DNA of 64,000 nucleotides from Psychrobacter sp. JCM 18902 (lineage in GTDB: Bacteria > Pseudomonadota > Gammaproteobacteria > Pseudomonadales > Moraxellaceae), in NCBI RefSeq assembly GCF_904846615.1, contig NZ_CAJHBK010000001.1, positions 2,728,001-2,792,000 on the forward strand, in the 5' to 3' direction. The translations under genes and the position numbers were made by a program. Of the stretch, positions 26,284 through 35,701 are shown piece by piece. Within the stretch, counting starts at the first letter, position 1. Each line of letters starts with the position of its first letter. The notes beneath the pieces were generated by a model that had not been told where the DNA came from, did no database searches, and saw nothing but the letters and a program-made list of their open reading frames with translations.

Positions 26284-26904
26284 TTAGCTATTAACTAACT
26301 CATCGGTTGCTACTAAAGCGGCAAATCTATCTTGCAGTGCTGCCATGGCGGTAGCATGCATGGTATCAGCGCTGATTTTCTCTTTTTTATAGTCAGGCAG
26401 GTCGCGAGTGGCACAAGCATCATGGCAAACAAAACTGTCAAAGCCTAAATCAAAGGCGGCTCTCACGCTTGAGCTAACACACATATGACTCATAAAACCT
26501 GCAAAAATAATTTGCTGTTTTTGCGCAGCTGAAATAAGTGCTTGCAGCTGGGTATCATGGAACGCATTGGGATTTTTTTTGACGATGACGGTTTCGCCAT
26601 CCTTTGGTTGTAATTCAGCGATAATCTCGACGTTAGATGATAAAGGATCAAAAACGTTGCCATTATCTGCGCCGTGATGGGCGATATGGAATATCGGAGC
26701 GTTCTGTATACGAGCTTTATCTAGCAATAGTCGCGCATTTGCAATGGCATTCGTACCAGCTTGCCCCAATGGCATCGCACCATCGACATATTCGTTTTGA
26801 TAGTCAATAAAAACTACGGCGCAATTTGACCAATTGAGCGTATCAAATTGACCACCAGCGATTTCAAGTAAAGTAGAAGGGGTAGAACCGAGTTTATTTG
26901 TCAT
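26284..26904 (-). CDS. isochorismatase-family cysteine hydrolase
   Basis: 206 residues of the isochorismatase-like hydrolase superfamily. The catalytic triad is visible: D34 in VFIDYQNEYV, K110 in IVKKNPNAF and C142 in FMSHMCVSS, with the cis-peptide-type segment just before the cysteine. Family members hydrolyse amides such as nicotinamide, ureidoacrylate or N-carbamoyl compounds. Nothing in the sequence or neighbours fixes the substrate here. GGAGA lies before ATG 26904. Probably monocistronic. Confidence 0.85.
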   Translation of the reverse strand: MTNKLGSTPSTLLEIAGGQFDTLNWSNCAVVFIDYQNEYVDGAMPLGQAGTNAIANARLLLDKARIQNAPIFHIAHHGADNGNVFDPLSSNVEIIAELQPKDGETVIVKKNPNAFHDTQLQALISAAQKQQIIFAGFMSHMCVSSSVRAAFDLGFDSFVCHDACATRDLPDYKKEKISADTMHATAMAALQDRFAALVATDELVNS

Positions 26905-27450
26905 TAATATTCTCCATTGGGCGAGCTAATTAGGAATTTTTAGTTTTCTCAGTTTAACAAGTAATCCTAATGGTGCGAGGGCAGTGATACGAATGACACA
27001 CAAAGGTTTCCAAATGACATCAAGTAAAAATGTTATATAAAGACTTAATAAAAAGGCTTCTTAGATAAGACAAACTAATGAGTTAAGTTCTCATTATTTT
27101 TTTCATATCATATCTATTATTAGTGAACCATACAGCGTTATAGGAAGATGGACGCAATGTTTGCAAACACATTTCACAGCCATTTTTGAGCAAAATATGC
27201 TAGGATTAGCGGTTATCTTTATCGCTAATTTTTACAGCATGTCGCTAACCCGTCTCGCAGATATTTTCATATCTTTTGCCGTTGCTTTTAGGGCTGTTTA
27301 AGTATCTGATTGAGCAGCACGGTCTTGTATTTCTATTGTCCAGTTATCGGTATCAGCTATTTTATTTAGAGCTATCCATAATTGTCAGTGTTTGCCAATA
27401 AAGCTGCGATAAATCGTGCGACTATCAACCTTTTTAAAAGAGTGCCCATT
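26905..27450. other. divergent intergenic region hydrolase / lptF
   Basis: 546 bp between divergent genes; no hairpin, repeat or clear promoter box that I can support. The lptF frame is open from 27382 but looks non-coding before 27451. Confidence 0.4.
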
Positions 27451-28764
27451 GTGATATTACGCCGCTATATGACTCAACAAGTTGCCTCAACGACCGCATT
27501 GGTCTTGGGGTTTTTAGTGGTGATGATGCTGGGCGGTCGTTTGATCCGTTACTTTGGTATTGCCGCAGAAGGCAATCTAGATATCAGCTTGTTATTTACC
27601 ATCATTGGTTATAATTTGCCGTACTTTTTAGAGCTTATCCTGCCATTAGCATTTTTTATCGCTCTAATGCTGGTATTCGGGCGGCTGTATGTCGATCAAG
27701 AAATGGCGGTGATTAATGCCAGTGGGGTGTCGCGTGGTAAACTTGCCCGTTTGATGACGCCTTTAATCCTGGCGTTGTTTGTTGGTGAAGCGGCTTTATC
27801 TATCGTTGGTAAACCGTGGGGCGTACGCTCATCAGAAAGTGTCTGGCAACAGCAAGCATTGACCAGCGCTTTTGATTTAATTCGTCCCAATGAATTTATT
27901 AGTAGTGGCAATTATCATTTGTATGTGGGCAGCTTGAGCGATGATAAAAAGCAATTGCAAGATGTCATATTGATTCAATCTGAGCCTGAAAAAAAGGGCA
28001 GTGCCGCTAAAAATAACACTGCTAAAGAGGCTGCTGTCGATGTTAAAAACACCATCGATCCAGAAACGGCTGAGCAATTAAATATTTCAGACATGCCAAA
28101 TATGCCAACGGCGATTACTAATAATACCAACATCAGCAAAGATACTATCACGTTGGCTAAGCGTGCCGAGCAAGTAGACACGGGTAATAGCGGTGTGACC
28201 CAATTGGACTTGTTCCAAGGGCGTCGTTATGAAGTCGGTGCTGGCAGTCTGAAATACAATCAAGTGGGCTTTGATCGTTACCGCATTACTTTGACAGAAT
28301 CCTCAAAAGAAGTCATCACTGAAGATAATATCGAAACGCAAGCGATTGGACCATTATGGCAAGCCGCGACGGGTGGTACGGCAAGTAGTGGCAACTCGCT
28401 GCGTGTGGCACAAAGTGAGCTTGGCTATCGTTTGGCATTGCCGTGGTTGATGATCATTGCACCAATGCTCGCTGTACCACTGGCACAAGTACGCCCGCGT
28501 CAAGGTCGCTGGTTGCGCCTATTTCCTTCGATTTTATTGTTTGTCAGCTGTGCGCTGGGTATTATTTCACTTAAAAATGCTGTTAGCAAAGGCAGCGTGA
28601 GCGTCTGGGCATATGCGTGGCTCATTTTAGGATTTATGGCATTGGCGCTTTATATGAATTGGGGTAGCCGTGTGCAGCATCGATTACGCTTTCGCAAACC
28701 GAAGAACACGCCTTTAACAGTTGCCGATCATCAGAGCAGTGGCTCACAAGGAGGGCAGTCCTAA
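27451..28764 (+). CDS. lptF: LPS export ABC transporter permease LptF
   Basis: Inner-membrane permease of the LptB2FGC complex that extracts LPS. I place the start at GTG 27451, giving MILRRYMTQQVASTTALVL, because LptF proteins begin right at this first helix. The frame is open back to 27382 (69 bp more) without a ribosome site. 437 residues: three N-terminal helices, a periplasmic jellyroll, three C-terminal helices (with the conserved PLAQVRPRQGRWLRLFPS loop). Between about residues 178 and 232 the jellyroll carries a low-complexity insertion (K/A/N/T rich) not found in E. coli LptF. Overlaps lptG by one base. Confidence 0.93.
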   Translation: MILRRYMTQQVASTTALVLGFLVVMMLGGRLIRYFGIAAEGNLDISLLFTIIGYNLPYFLELILPLAFFIALMLVFGRLYVDQEMAVINASGVSRGKLARLMTPLILALFVGEAALSIVGKPWGVRSSESVWQQQALTSAFDLIRPNEFISSGNYHLYVGSLSDDKKQLQDVILIQSEPEKKGSAAKNNTAKEAAVDVKNTIDPETAEQLNISDMPNMPTAITNNTNISKDTITLAKRAEQVDTGNSGVTQLDLFQGRRYEVGAGSLKYNQVGFDRYRITLTESSKEVITEDNIETQAIGPLWQAATGGTASSGNSLRVAQSELGYRLALPWLMIIAPMLAVPLAQVRPRQGRWLRLFPSILLFVSCALGIISLKNAVSKGSVSVWAYAWLILGFMALALYMNWGSRVQHRLRFRKPKNTPLTVADHQSSGSQGGQS

Positions 28765-29990
28765 TGAGTGTCTTATCTTCTAAACCATCTAATCCTGACT
28801 CGCAAAACGCTCATGCTAAGTACGCTCGCAAACCTGCCAAACTAAAAGTGCTGAGCCGTTACGTCAAGCTGAACGCTTTGCTCGCAATCGTCGGAGCTGT
28901 CATAGGCTTGTGGGCATTACAGCTGGTATTCTCTTATTTGTCTGAGCTGGATTCGTTAGATGATAGCTATACGATGGGCGAGGCGATTAAGTATATTTTT
29001 TATCGCTCGCCTTATTTTTTAGAGCAATTTATTCCCACTGGCGCATTGCTAGGTGCAGTGGTCGGCTTGGGCTTGCTTGCCAATAAAAGTGAGCTGGTCG
29101 TGATGCGTGCCGCTGGCGTCAGCGTTTATCGTATCGTCGGTTGGGTATTGCAGCCTGCTTTGATTTTTGTGTTGCTCGCATTGATTATCAATCAGTTCGT
29201 GCTGCCGCACTCTAATCAATTGGCAAAAGAAATCAACGACGAAGATAGCAGTTCATTGGTCACATCGGTACGCGGTTATTGGACGTTGCAGCCACGCTTT
29301 GAGAGTACAAAAGACGGCAGTGCCAAGCCAGATGGTAGCGATATTTTGTATATCGATTATGCTGATGTGCAAGGCAATATCGGTGAAGTTAAACGCTGGC
29401 ATTTAGACAATAATGGCAATCTGCAAACGGCCATTCACGCTGAGGGTGGTAAATATATTGGTCGTGAACCTGTTAATCCTGCCAGCAGCAAACCGAGCGA
29501 GCAATATCGCTATGAGTGGCAGCTGAACAACATGACCAAGCTGATGATTAATCAGGGCTTTGAGAGTAGCCAAGCCATCTCACCGTCAGATATTTTAAGC
29601 CTGCCCTTTGCCCCAGAATCGGTATATCTGCTTACCCGTAAGGCAGAGGATTTGTCATTGACTCAGCTGTATGAGCATCGTCAATTTATGCGCCAACAAG
29701 GCACACGCTCGTTAAGTCATGAGCTGGCTTTTTGGCAAAAGCTACTGTCACCATTATCGATTTTATCGCTGGTGATTGTTGCCTGCTCATTCGTCTTTGG
29801 CTCACTGCGGACGCATAGCTTGGGTTTACGTATTGTCGTTGCATTACTATTTGGCTTGCTGTTTAGTTATGTGCAAGACTTGGTTGGCTTTGTCTCATTG
29901 GCGACTGGATTTTCGCCATTATTAATGGTGATATTACCGATTATCGCCAGTGCGATATTGGGTGGATATTTGCTCAAACGGCAGATGTAG
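28764..29990 (+). CDS. lptG: LPS export ABC transporter permease LptG
   Basis: Partner permease of LptF. 408 residues with the same six-helix plus jellyroll layout. Conserved features include LSRYVKLNALLAI at the first helix, FIPTGALLGAVVGLGLLANKSELVVMRAAGVS (coupling region) and VIACSFVFGSLRTHSLG near helix 5. About 30 residues precede the usual start. The ATG overlaps the lptF stop (TAATG), so translation is coupled, and GGAGGG lies just upstream. Confidence 0.94.
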   Translation: MSVLSSKPSNPDSQNAHAKYARKPAKLKVLSRYVKLNALLAIVGAVIGLWALQLVFSYLSELDSLDDSYTMGEAIKYIFYRSPYFLEQFIPTGALLGAVVGLGLLANKSELVVMRAAGVSVYRIVGWVLQPALIFVLLALIINQFVLPHSNQLAKEINDEDSSSLVTSVRGYWTLQPRFESTKDGSAKPDGSDILYIDYADVQGNIGEVKRWHLDNNGNLQTAIHAEGGKYIGREPVNPASSKPSEQYRYEWQLNNMTKLMINQGFESSQAISPSDILSLPFAPESVYLLTRKAEDLSLTQLYEHRQFMRQQGTRSLSHELAFWQKLLSPLSILSLVIVACSFVFGSLRTHSLGLRIVVALLFGLLFSYVQDLVGFVSLATGFSPLLMVILPIIASAILGGYLLKRQM

Positions 29991-30009
29991 CCAGATATCA
30001 TGTGCCATC

Positions 30010-30050
30010 AAGAAGCCCACTAAGACACTATGTTTTAGCGGGCTTCTTTG
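30010..30050. terminator. bidirectional terminator after lptG
   Basis: AAGAAGCCCACTAA and TTAGCGGGCTTCTT pair with one mismatch and are followed by T's. It lies between convergent lptG and the MTS methyltransferase. Confidence 0.85.
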
Positions 30051-30084
30051 ATTATACAGCTTTTAAGACATAAGCTTTTAAAGC

Positions 30085-30693
30085 TTAGTCTTTCGTCGCC
30101 ATGGTAATCGTATAGGTCTTACCTTGTTTGATCTTTTCGCTGTTGCCAAACACTTCGGTAAACGAGCGCTTCATAAACTGACGCAAGCCATTGATGGTGA
30201 CCACGTAAAAACGCCCACCTTTACGCATACGGGCATAGGCATCGAGGAAATATAAATAATGCTGCTCTTTACCTACTTTGGCTGGCAAGTTTGACATCAC
30301 AAGGCTAAAGTCTTTGTCTTTTGCTACGTGATTGAAGCCATTTGATAAATGCACATCGACGTTTTTTAGACCGTTTTTCTCACAATTTAGGCGTGCATAT
30401 TCTACCGCCATAAAATCTTTATCAATCAACGTATGCAGACCGTTTGGACATTCACGCGCTGCCGTCATACCGAGTACGCCATAACCACAGCCCAAATCAA
30501 TCGAGTCGTCATCCGCTTCAAAGTCAATATAATCAAGCAGCATCAAGCTACCGTCATCGAGCTTTTGCGGTGAAAAAATGCCCCACGTGGTCGAAAAATC
30601 AAATGGCTTACCCAGTACGTCTTGGCGAAAATTAATGTCTTCACGCCAATGTTGGGCGTTTTTCAATAGGTCAGCAGGTGGTCTATGGCTCAT
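30085..30693 (-). CDS. MTS-domain class I methyltransferase (RsmC/RlmG-related)
   Basis: 202-residue SAM-dependent methyltransferase comprising only the catalytic 'methyltransferase small' domain. SAM motif I is IDLGCGYGVLGM (about 65-76), and LIDKDFMAVEYARLNCEKNGL gives the acidic loop. The motif IV position reads SNLPAKVGKE instead of the NPPFH of RsmC. The PF05175-like architecture and the GIFSPQKLDDGS segment favour an RNA guanine-N2 methyltransferase relative, but the changed motif IV leaves the substrate open. The usual RsmC N-terminal domain is absent. Confidence 0.75.
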   Translation of the reverse strand: MSHRPPADLLKNAQHWREDINFRQDVLGKPFDFSTTWGIFSPQKLDDGSLMLLDYIDFEADDDSIDLGCGYGVLGMTAARECPNGLHTLIDKDFMAVEYARLNCEKNGLKNVDVHLSNGFNHVAKDKDFSLVMSNLPAKVGKEQHYLYFLDAYARMRKGGRFYVVTINGLRQFMKRSFTEVFGNSEKIKQGKTYTITMATKD

Positions 30694-30904
30694 GAGATTC
30701 TCGGATAATGGATAAGTAAAAGGTGGTGCATTGCTCAGTTATGCAGCGTGCACATCATACGCGTATTGTAACGAGAAAAGGGTAGGTTTGCAGCTATGGT
30801 TCTTTAGATTTTATACTTTTATAATTTGTATGTTACATTATGGCTGCATATACTCTACTCACTGATAGATTCTTTTCGAACATTATAATCACATGGAATG
30901 TCGC

Positions 30905-31744
30905 ATGAAAAATCTTTTACTTAGTTTGGCGCTCAGTTTAAGTGTTCTATCAGCGACCCCTGTCATTGCTGCCGTACCAGCTTTCTCTGCCGGTAAAATA
31001 GCTCAGGTTAAAATCAAAGACTTAAGCTTTAAAGAAGTAATGCGTCAGTTTTATAATGGTCAGATGTTCGATATTCATGTGGATTATATGGAAGATATAC
31101 CGTATATCGGATTAGGGAAATATGATGATTCTGGCAGGGCGACTATCGCCTTAATGCGCCCTATTATTCAATATAAAAATACAGCTCGTGAAGATCGTTA
31201 TCTGATTATTATTGAAAAAGCTCAGGTTTCTCATGGAGAAATTGATACTTGTCATATGTGTAAGGCAACAGCAGACTTATACAGTTTTAAAAAATTGAAT
31301 AATGGATTGTTTCAGTTAGTGAGTCAAACACCGAAGGACGTAGAGTATTCGAGTAGTAATGGAAGTGTGGGGCTATATGCCGAAGATATTCAGGATGGTT
31401 TGCAGCCGTTAGGTAAGAATCTAGTAGGTAGTGTATTTACGAATTTTTATATGGGCCAAGGTGCAAGAGATGACTGGTGGGAAGCCTTACACCTACCTGA
31501 AAATGATTTCATCAATGTTTATTATATTGGTGATGCTGGCTCAAGCAATGAGCGTTACGATGAAGACTCACCTTTGTATTATGGTTATGAAGGGACTTTA
31601 AAAGTATTGTCGGACAATACCACTTATTATCCTATTATGTTGACTTACAAAGGCGAAAAGCCTACTGAAGATGATGAGCGTATTGAGACTATTAACTACA
31701 GTAAAATTGTGAAATTCAATCCGATAAAAAAAGCTTATGAATAG
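30905..31744 (+). CDS. exported protein of unknown function
   Basis: 279 residues that I do not recognise. ATG 30905, with GGA eight bases upstream, gives a textbook signal peptide (MKNLLLSLALSLSVLSATPVIAA); a start four codons earlier lacks a ribosome site. The mature part has no membrane segment, is rich in Tyr, Asp and Ile, and contains one CxxC (TCHMC, about residues 115-119). It also has several YY/GYEG/YYIGD aromatic patches. Codon use looks more AT-rich than in its neighbours. It stands between divergent (methyltransferase) and convergent (xerD) genes, with no partner. A periplasmic protein is inferred from the signal only. Confidence 0.7.
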   Translation: MKNLLLSLALSLSVLSATPVIAAVPAFSAGKIAQVKIKDLSFKEVMRQFYNGQMFDIHVDYMEDIPYIGLGKYDDSGRATIALMRPIIQYKNTAREDRYLIIIEKAQVSHGEIDTCHMCKATADLYSFKKLNNGLFQLVSQTPKDVEYSSSNGSVGLYAEDIQDGLQPLGKNLVGSVFTNFYMGQGARDDWWEALHLPENDFINVYYIGDAGSSNERYDEDSPLYYGYEGTLKVLSDNTTYYPIMLTYKGEKPTEDDERIETINYSKIVKFNPIKKAYE

Positions 31745-31814
31745 ATTTAGTAAATGAGCTGAATATTTCCTTAAGAAAAGAATAGTACACAACCTATATC
31801 AGATTTAATTTCAC

Positions 31815-32753
31815 TTAACCCCTTGGATGATGCTCTGCATGCAATTTCTGCAATCTTGCCGTCGCCACATGGGTATAGATTTGCGTAGTTGATAAATCAC
31901 TGTGCCCAAGTAGTAACTGCACGCTACGTAAGTCTGCACCATGATTCAGCAGATGCGTAGCAAAAGCGTGACGTAGGGTATGCGGTGATAGTTCTTTATC
32001 GATACTGGCCACTTTGGCGTATTTCTTAAGCAAGTACCAAAAATTCTGCCGCGTCATATAGCCGCCTTGTGCGGTCAAAAATACCGCTTGGCAATTTCCT
32101 GATTTCAAATGTGCAATCAAATCACCACGAGCATGCGTTAGATAGTCTTCTAGCGCATCGCTTGCGTATTCGCCGAGTGGCACTAGTCGCGTTTTATTTC
32201 CTTTCCCTGTGATTTGAAGCCAGCCAGCATTTAGATTCACTTGCTCTAATGAGAGATTAATCAATTCACTCACACGCAGCCCGCAGGCGTATAGCACCTC
32301 TAACATGGCTTTATCACGGAGTCCTAGCGCAGTGCTGGTATCAGGCGAGGCAAGTAGATTATCGACATCTGCCTCTGCTAAGTCTTTGGGAAGTGGACGT
32401 CCGAGCTTGGGGCTTTTGATACGCTCGCAAGGATTGTCTTCACGCAGATTACTAGCAATCATCCATAGATAAAACTGACGCAAGCTTGAGAGCATGCGTG
32501 CCTGAGTACGTGGGGTTTTGCCTTCTTGAGTAAGGGTTGATAAGCAGTGCAGCACGTCATCAGGCTGCCAGCGTGTCAGGGCAATAGGATTGGTCAGCTC
32601 GCAGGAACGCAGGTCGCGGACATACGCATTACGAGTACGAGTCGCTAGACCACGTGCCAGCATGGCTTGACGAAACTCAGTCACATAACTGGGTTCATCA
32701 TCTACTGCCAGCGCCTTAGGTTGGCGCTGTTGCACGGCACGATCACGGCTCAT
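31815..32753 (-). CDS. xerD: site-specific tyrosine recombinase XerD
   Basis: Resolves chromosome dimers at dif with XerC and FtsK. 312 residues. The catalytic set is R160 (GLRVSEL), K184 (GKGNKTR), H258 and R261 (SPHTLRHAFATH), H284 (LLGHSDLSTT) and nucleophile Y293 (QIYTHV). XerD-specific phrases include SPKLGRPLPKDL, LRDKAMLEVLYACGLRVSEL and the C-terminal RLQKLHAEHHPRG. N-terminal SAM-like domain at about 22-105. This is the housekeeping recombinase, not a mobile-element integrase: it has no attachment sites or element genes around it. Confidence 0.95.
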   Translation of the reverse strand: MSRDRAVQQRQPKALAVDDEPSYVTEFRQAMLARGLATRTRNAYVRDLRSCELTNPIALTRWQPDDVLHCLSTLTQEGKTPRTQARMLSSLRQFYLWMIASNLREDNPCERIKSPKLGRPLPKDLAEADVDNLLASPDTSTALGLRDKAMLEVLYACGLRVSELINLSLEQVNLNAGWLQITGKGNKTRLVPLGEYASDALEDYLTHARGDLIAHLKSGNCQAVFLTAQGGYMTRQNFWYLLKKYAKVASIDKELSPHTLRHAFATHLLNHGADLRSVQLLLGHSDLSTTQIYTHVATARLQKLHAEHHPRG

Positions 32754-32777
32754 AACTCAGTACTCGATGGTTGAATG

Positions 32778-33980
32778 TTAGATAAGCGTTAGACACCATA
32801 ATGAAGTGACTTCAGCACTGCGCGCGACATGTAGAGGGTCCGTATCATCTTGACTGCGACCATGCTTAGGTTGGGTGTCCAGACGATATTTTACGGCCAA
32901 TCCAGCATCGGCAAACAAGCTTAGTAACTCATCACGGGTGCGTAGTTGCAGGTGCTCTGCCAAGTCCGACATTATTAACCAAAGCTCTCCGTGCTCAGCT
33001 AAGTGCTGTTTGGCACCTTGCAATACTCCACGCAGCATCGCGCTCTTGGCATCATAGACGGCGTACTCAAGAGACGAGCTTGGCTTAGCAGGTAACCAAG
33101 GTGGATTACAGACAATCAGATTGGCGAGTGGTGCATCAGTCGGATACAAATCGGCTTGCTGCAATTGTACGGCAGGTAACTCTAATCGTGTAAAATTCTC
33201 GTTGGCACAGGCCAAAGCACGTGGATTCAAATCCGTTGCGATCACTTGTGGAACACCGCGCTGCGCTAAGATAATAGCCAGCAATCCCGTGCCGGTACCG
33301 ATGTCATAGGCGACATCATGGCTCGCTGGTAGCGGTGCATCGAGCAATAGCTGTACATACTCATGACGGGTTGGTGCAAACACACCATAATGCGGGAAAA
33401 CTGATAACCCTAAGCTGTCTATTGGGACGCCTTTTTCGCGCCATCCTGCTGCACCAAGTGCACCTTGCAAGTCACGAAATGACAGCACACAAGACTCATC
33501 CATTGCCTTATCTAGTGGGCCAAAAGCGGCTGTACAAGCTGCACTGACATCGGGGGCGCGGCGTAGTTGGCTGACATAATTGGCATCAAGCTCTAGTAGC
33601 AAACGGCTTAATATGCGCGAACGCTGCGCTTGGAGTTGGCGCTGCTGATGAAATAGATTGGGTATTTCTTTAGAGTTGCTTGAACCAGATTCTGTTGTAG
33701 ATTTAGCCGCTTTTTTTGCTTTACGCAGCTCGGAGCGCTCATTGGTACGATCTATGCGACGACCGAGCGCTTGTAGCAACTGGCGTGCATTATGAAAATC
33801 ACCGCGCCACAGCAGTGAGCTGCCTTCGCAAGCTAAGCGGTAAGCGTCATCTGCGGTCGTTGTATCATCGACCAATACAATACGCGCAGGTGGCATATGA
33901 TTGCTTTCAGACAACCAAAGAGCATTATGTAGAGTCTCGTTTTCTTGCCATTGTACATACTGCTTTTCTGTTTGTAACAC
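32778..33980 (-). CDS. class I SAM-dependent methyltransferase, HemK-like motif
   Basis: 400 residues. The C-terminal half is a Rossmann methyltransferase: motif I YDIGTGTGLLAII (about 225-237), IATDLNPRALACANEN and the N6/glutamine-type motif CNPPWLPAKP (NPPW at 292-295). The N-terminal half (about 1-200) is a separate domain with a low-complexity KKAAKSTTESGSS linker and a conserved-looking LSVFPHYGVFAPTRHEY segment. The NPPW motif indicates transfer to a planar nitrogen (RNA/DNA base or glutamine), but the target is unknown. GTG start at 33980, 24 bp upstream of xerD, so probably one transcript. Confidence 0.78.
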   Translation of the reverse strand: MLQTEKQYVQWQENETLHNALWLSESNHMPPARIVLVDDTTTADDAYRLACEGSSLLWRGDFHNARQLLQALGRRIDRTNERSELRKAKKAAKSTTESGSSNSKEIPNLFHQQRQLQAQRSRILSRLLLELDANYVSQLRRAPDVSAACTAAFGPLDKAMDESCVLSFRDLQGALGAAGWREKGVPIDSLGLSVFPHYGVFAPTRHEYVQLLLDAPLPASHDVAYDIGTGTGLLAIILAQRGVPQVIATDLNPRALACANENFTRLELPAVQLQQADLYPTDAPLANLIVCNPPWLPAKPSSSLEYAVYDAKSAMLRGVLQGAKQHLAEHGELWLIMSDLAEHLQLRTRDELLSLFADAGLAVKYRLDTQPKHGRSQDDTDPLHVARSAEVTSLWCLTLI

Positions 33981-34100
33981 GTAATAGCCTACCTTTTGTG
34001 AAAGATACTTCGCTTAAAATGCAAAGATACCTTTATATTGTTTATTGCGCTGTCAATGTTGTGCTGTGATCAATGCTTTGCTGCGGTAACTTGAGTGCAT

Positions 34101-34436
34101 TTAAGCGCTTTTTTTCTTAACCAGATAACGATAAAGCGTGGCGCTGATTGGTGCATCCTCATCGCCAGCGACCATTATTTCATCGGGATCGACGTTTAGA
34201 TTTACATTTTCAGCAAGCGTTTCTTGCTGCACAAGCTCATGTCCCAAATGACGACAAAAATTAGGAATGTCACGAGTGGTGGCTGGGTCGGTGGCGAGTA
34301 TTTCAATCACCTCGCCAGCATCAGCGTTACGGATGGTTCGATGCAGCATCATGACTGGCTCAGGGCAAATCAGCCCTTGAGTATCTAAATAATGATTGAT
34401 CGTCGTCTGCGTGGTAAAAGTGCTCATAGTAGTCAT
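34101..34436 (-). CDS. tusA: TusA/SirA-family sulfurtransferase
   Basis: Small sulfur carrier of the TusA family. 111 residues. The active cysteine is C24 in the motif [20 protein letters not shown], followed by [26 protein letters not shown], all diagnostic. In E. coli TusA passes sulfur to TusBCD for 2-thiouridine at tRNA wobble positions. The C-terminal 30 residues (with [12 protein letters not shown]) are longer than E. coli TusA (81). Start at 34436 or 34427 (both ATG) cannot be distinguished. Confidence 0.88.
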   Translation of the reverse strand: MTTMSTFTTQTTINHYLDTQGLICPEPVMMLHRTIRNADAGEVIEILATDPATTRDIPNFCRHLGHELVQQETLAENVNLNVDPDEIMVAGDEDAPISATLYRYLVKKKSA

Positions 34437-34487
34437 TTAAATCGATAATATAAGGTGAAAGTTTTTTGCGTCATTTATAAGTATGCT

Positions 34488-34973
34488 TTACGCTTCTTCA
34501 GCGATGTCTGTGTCTGTGTCTTTTTCTGCTTCTAGAAAATTAAAAAAGCGCTTAAAGCTCACTTTAAATAAAAACGCCACACCTAGCCAACAAGATAAGC
34601 CTAACCAGGCGGTATCAGCGAATAATAAGCCACCAACCAATATGATGGTCGATACGCCAATGCTCATGGCAATCATCGACGCTTGGTTTAAGCGATAACG
34701 ATAAATCACCAGCGCATCATAAATAGTAATAGGAATCGTAAGCGCAACCAAGGCATAGGGCAAGTTATAGAAAAGTTGATAAAGCAGTTGATTGTCATGA
34801 AAGGCTTTGATACTGGCAATGGTGCCAAAGACCATAAAGGCGAGAATAGCGGCATAAATGAGATAAATCGCTATTTGATTCGCTCGCTGTGCGCCTTTGA
34901 TACGGGCGATGGCAAGCGGCGCAAAACCATGTTGCGATTTGTTTTGCAGGGAGTGGTCTGAGACAGTGGTCAT
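34488..34973 (-). CDS. predicted four-helix membrane protein, unknown function
   Basis: 161 residues. After an about 30-residue polar N-terminus come four hydrophobic segments at about 34-54, 66-88, 98-117 and 120-138. They are followed by a basic patch (KVSFKRFFNF) and an acidic tail (EKDTDTDIAEEA). No family recognised. It sits between tusA and ruvX on the same strand with gaps of about 50 and 90 bp, so co-transcription is possible. Confidence 0.7.
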   Translation of the reverse strand: MTTVSDHSLQNKSQHGFAPLAIARIKGAQRANQIAIYLIYAAILAFMVFGTIASIKAFHDNQLLYQLFYNLPYALVALTIPITIYDALVIYRYRLNQASMIAMSIGVSTIILVGGLLFADTAWLGLSCWLGVAFLFKVSFKRFFNFLEAEKDTDTDIAEEA

Positions 34974-35065
34974 AATAATCAGGTATTTATCCGTGTAGAG
35001 TGACGATATGTCAGAATTGGCAGTGTTTTAATTAAGAGTGCTTTAACAGCAGGTTTATCGCTGAT

Positions 35066-35596
35066 TTAATCGGCTTTGATAGCGTCGATGGCGATACTGC
35101 TACTGGGGTCAGCGAAATAAGTCGACATCAGAATGCAGGCAGAGATGTCGTCAATTGGGTCGCGTTCATGCTTAATCCAACCATTATCCCATGCAATCTC
35201 ACGCGCTGCCACTGAAGTCAGGCGCTCATCACAAAGGCTCACGACCACTGGTAGATGCTGTTCCATGACTCGATGCGCTAGACGACGGGCAAATTTATGC
35301 GCACGTTTGGAGAGCATGGAGCTGCTACCATCCATATTAAGTGGCAACCCAACCACCACTTTTGCCACGCCCCAGACTTTGATAATACCGAGCAGATTAT
35401 CCCAATCAGGCTGACCATTATTCATCGCCAAAATATCAAAAGCACGCGCAGTCTCGGTAATGGTGTTACCCAGCGCCATGCCCATCTTTTTTACCCCGTA
35501 ATCGAGCGCCAAAATAAGATGAGGCTTAATAGCAGGTTCCGCCACAGTAGTGTCAGCAGTTTCGATTTCAATGCTCGTATCAGACTCTACCATCAT
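35066..35596 (-). CDS. ruvX: Holliday junction resolvase-like protein RuvX/YqgF
   Basis: RNase H-fold nuclease implicated in pre-16S rRNA 5' processing. 176 residues. Family motifs are LALDYGVKKMGMALG (acidic active residue D), VVVGLPLNMDGS, CDERLTSVAA (the E/D pair) and the C-terminal DDISACILMSTY. GGAAG lies before ATG 35596. It is followed upstream by yqgE in the order yqgE-ruvX, the standard gammaproteobacterial pair. Confidence 0.93.
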   Translation of the reverse strand: MMVESDTSIEIETADTTVAEPAIKPHLILALDYGVKKMGMALGNTITETARAFDILAMNNGQPDWDNLLGIIKVWGVAKVVVGLPLNMDGSSSMLSKRAHKFARRLAHRVMEQHLPVVVSLCDERLTSVAAREIAWDNGWIKHERDPIDDISACILMSTYFADPSSSIAIDAIKAD

Positions 35597-35701
35597 TATG
35601 CATACTTCCTATTTCTATTGGGCGTGATTCATTTAGCTTAACGGCTTTAATTTAAATGCAGCTTTAATTTAAAAGGATACTTTAGCAACCGTAGCCAATC
35701 A

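Noticed and set aside
31815..32753. Tyrosine recombinase as a sign of a mobile element
   Set aside because: The sequence is housekeeping XerD by its motifs, with no attachment sites, cargo or phage genes around it.
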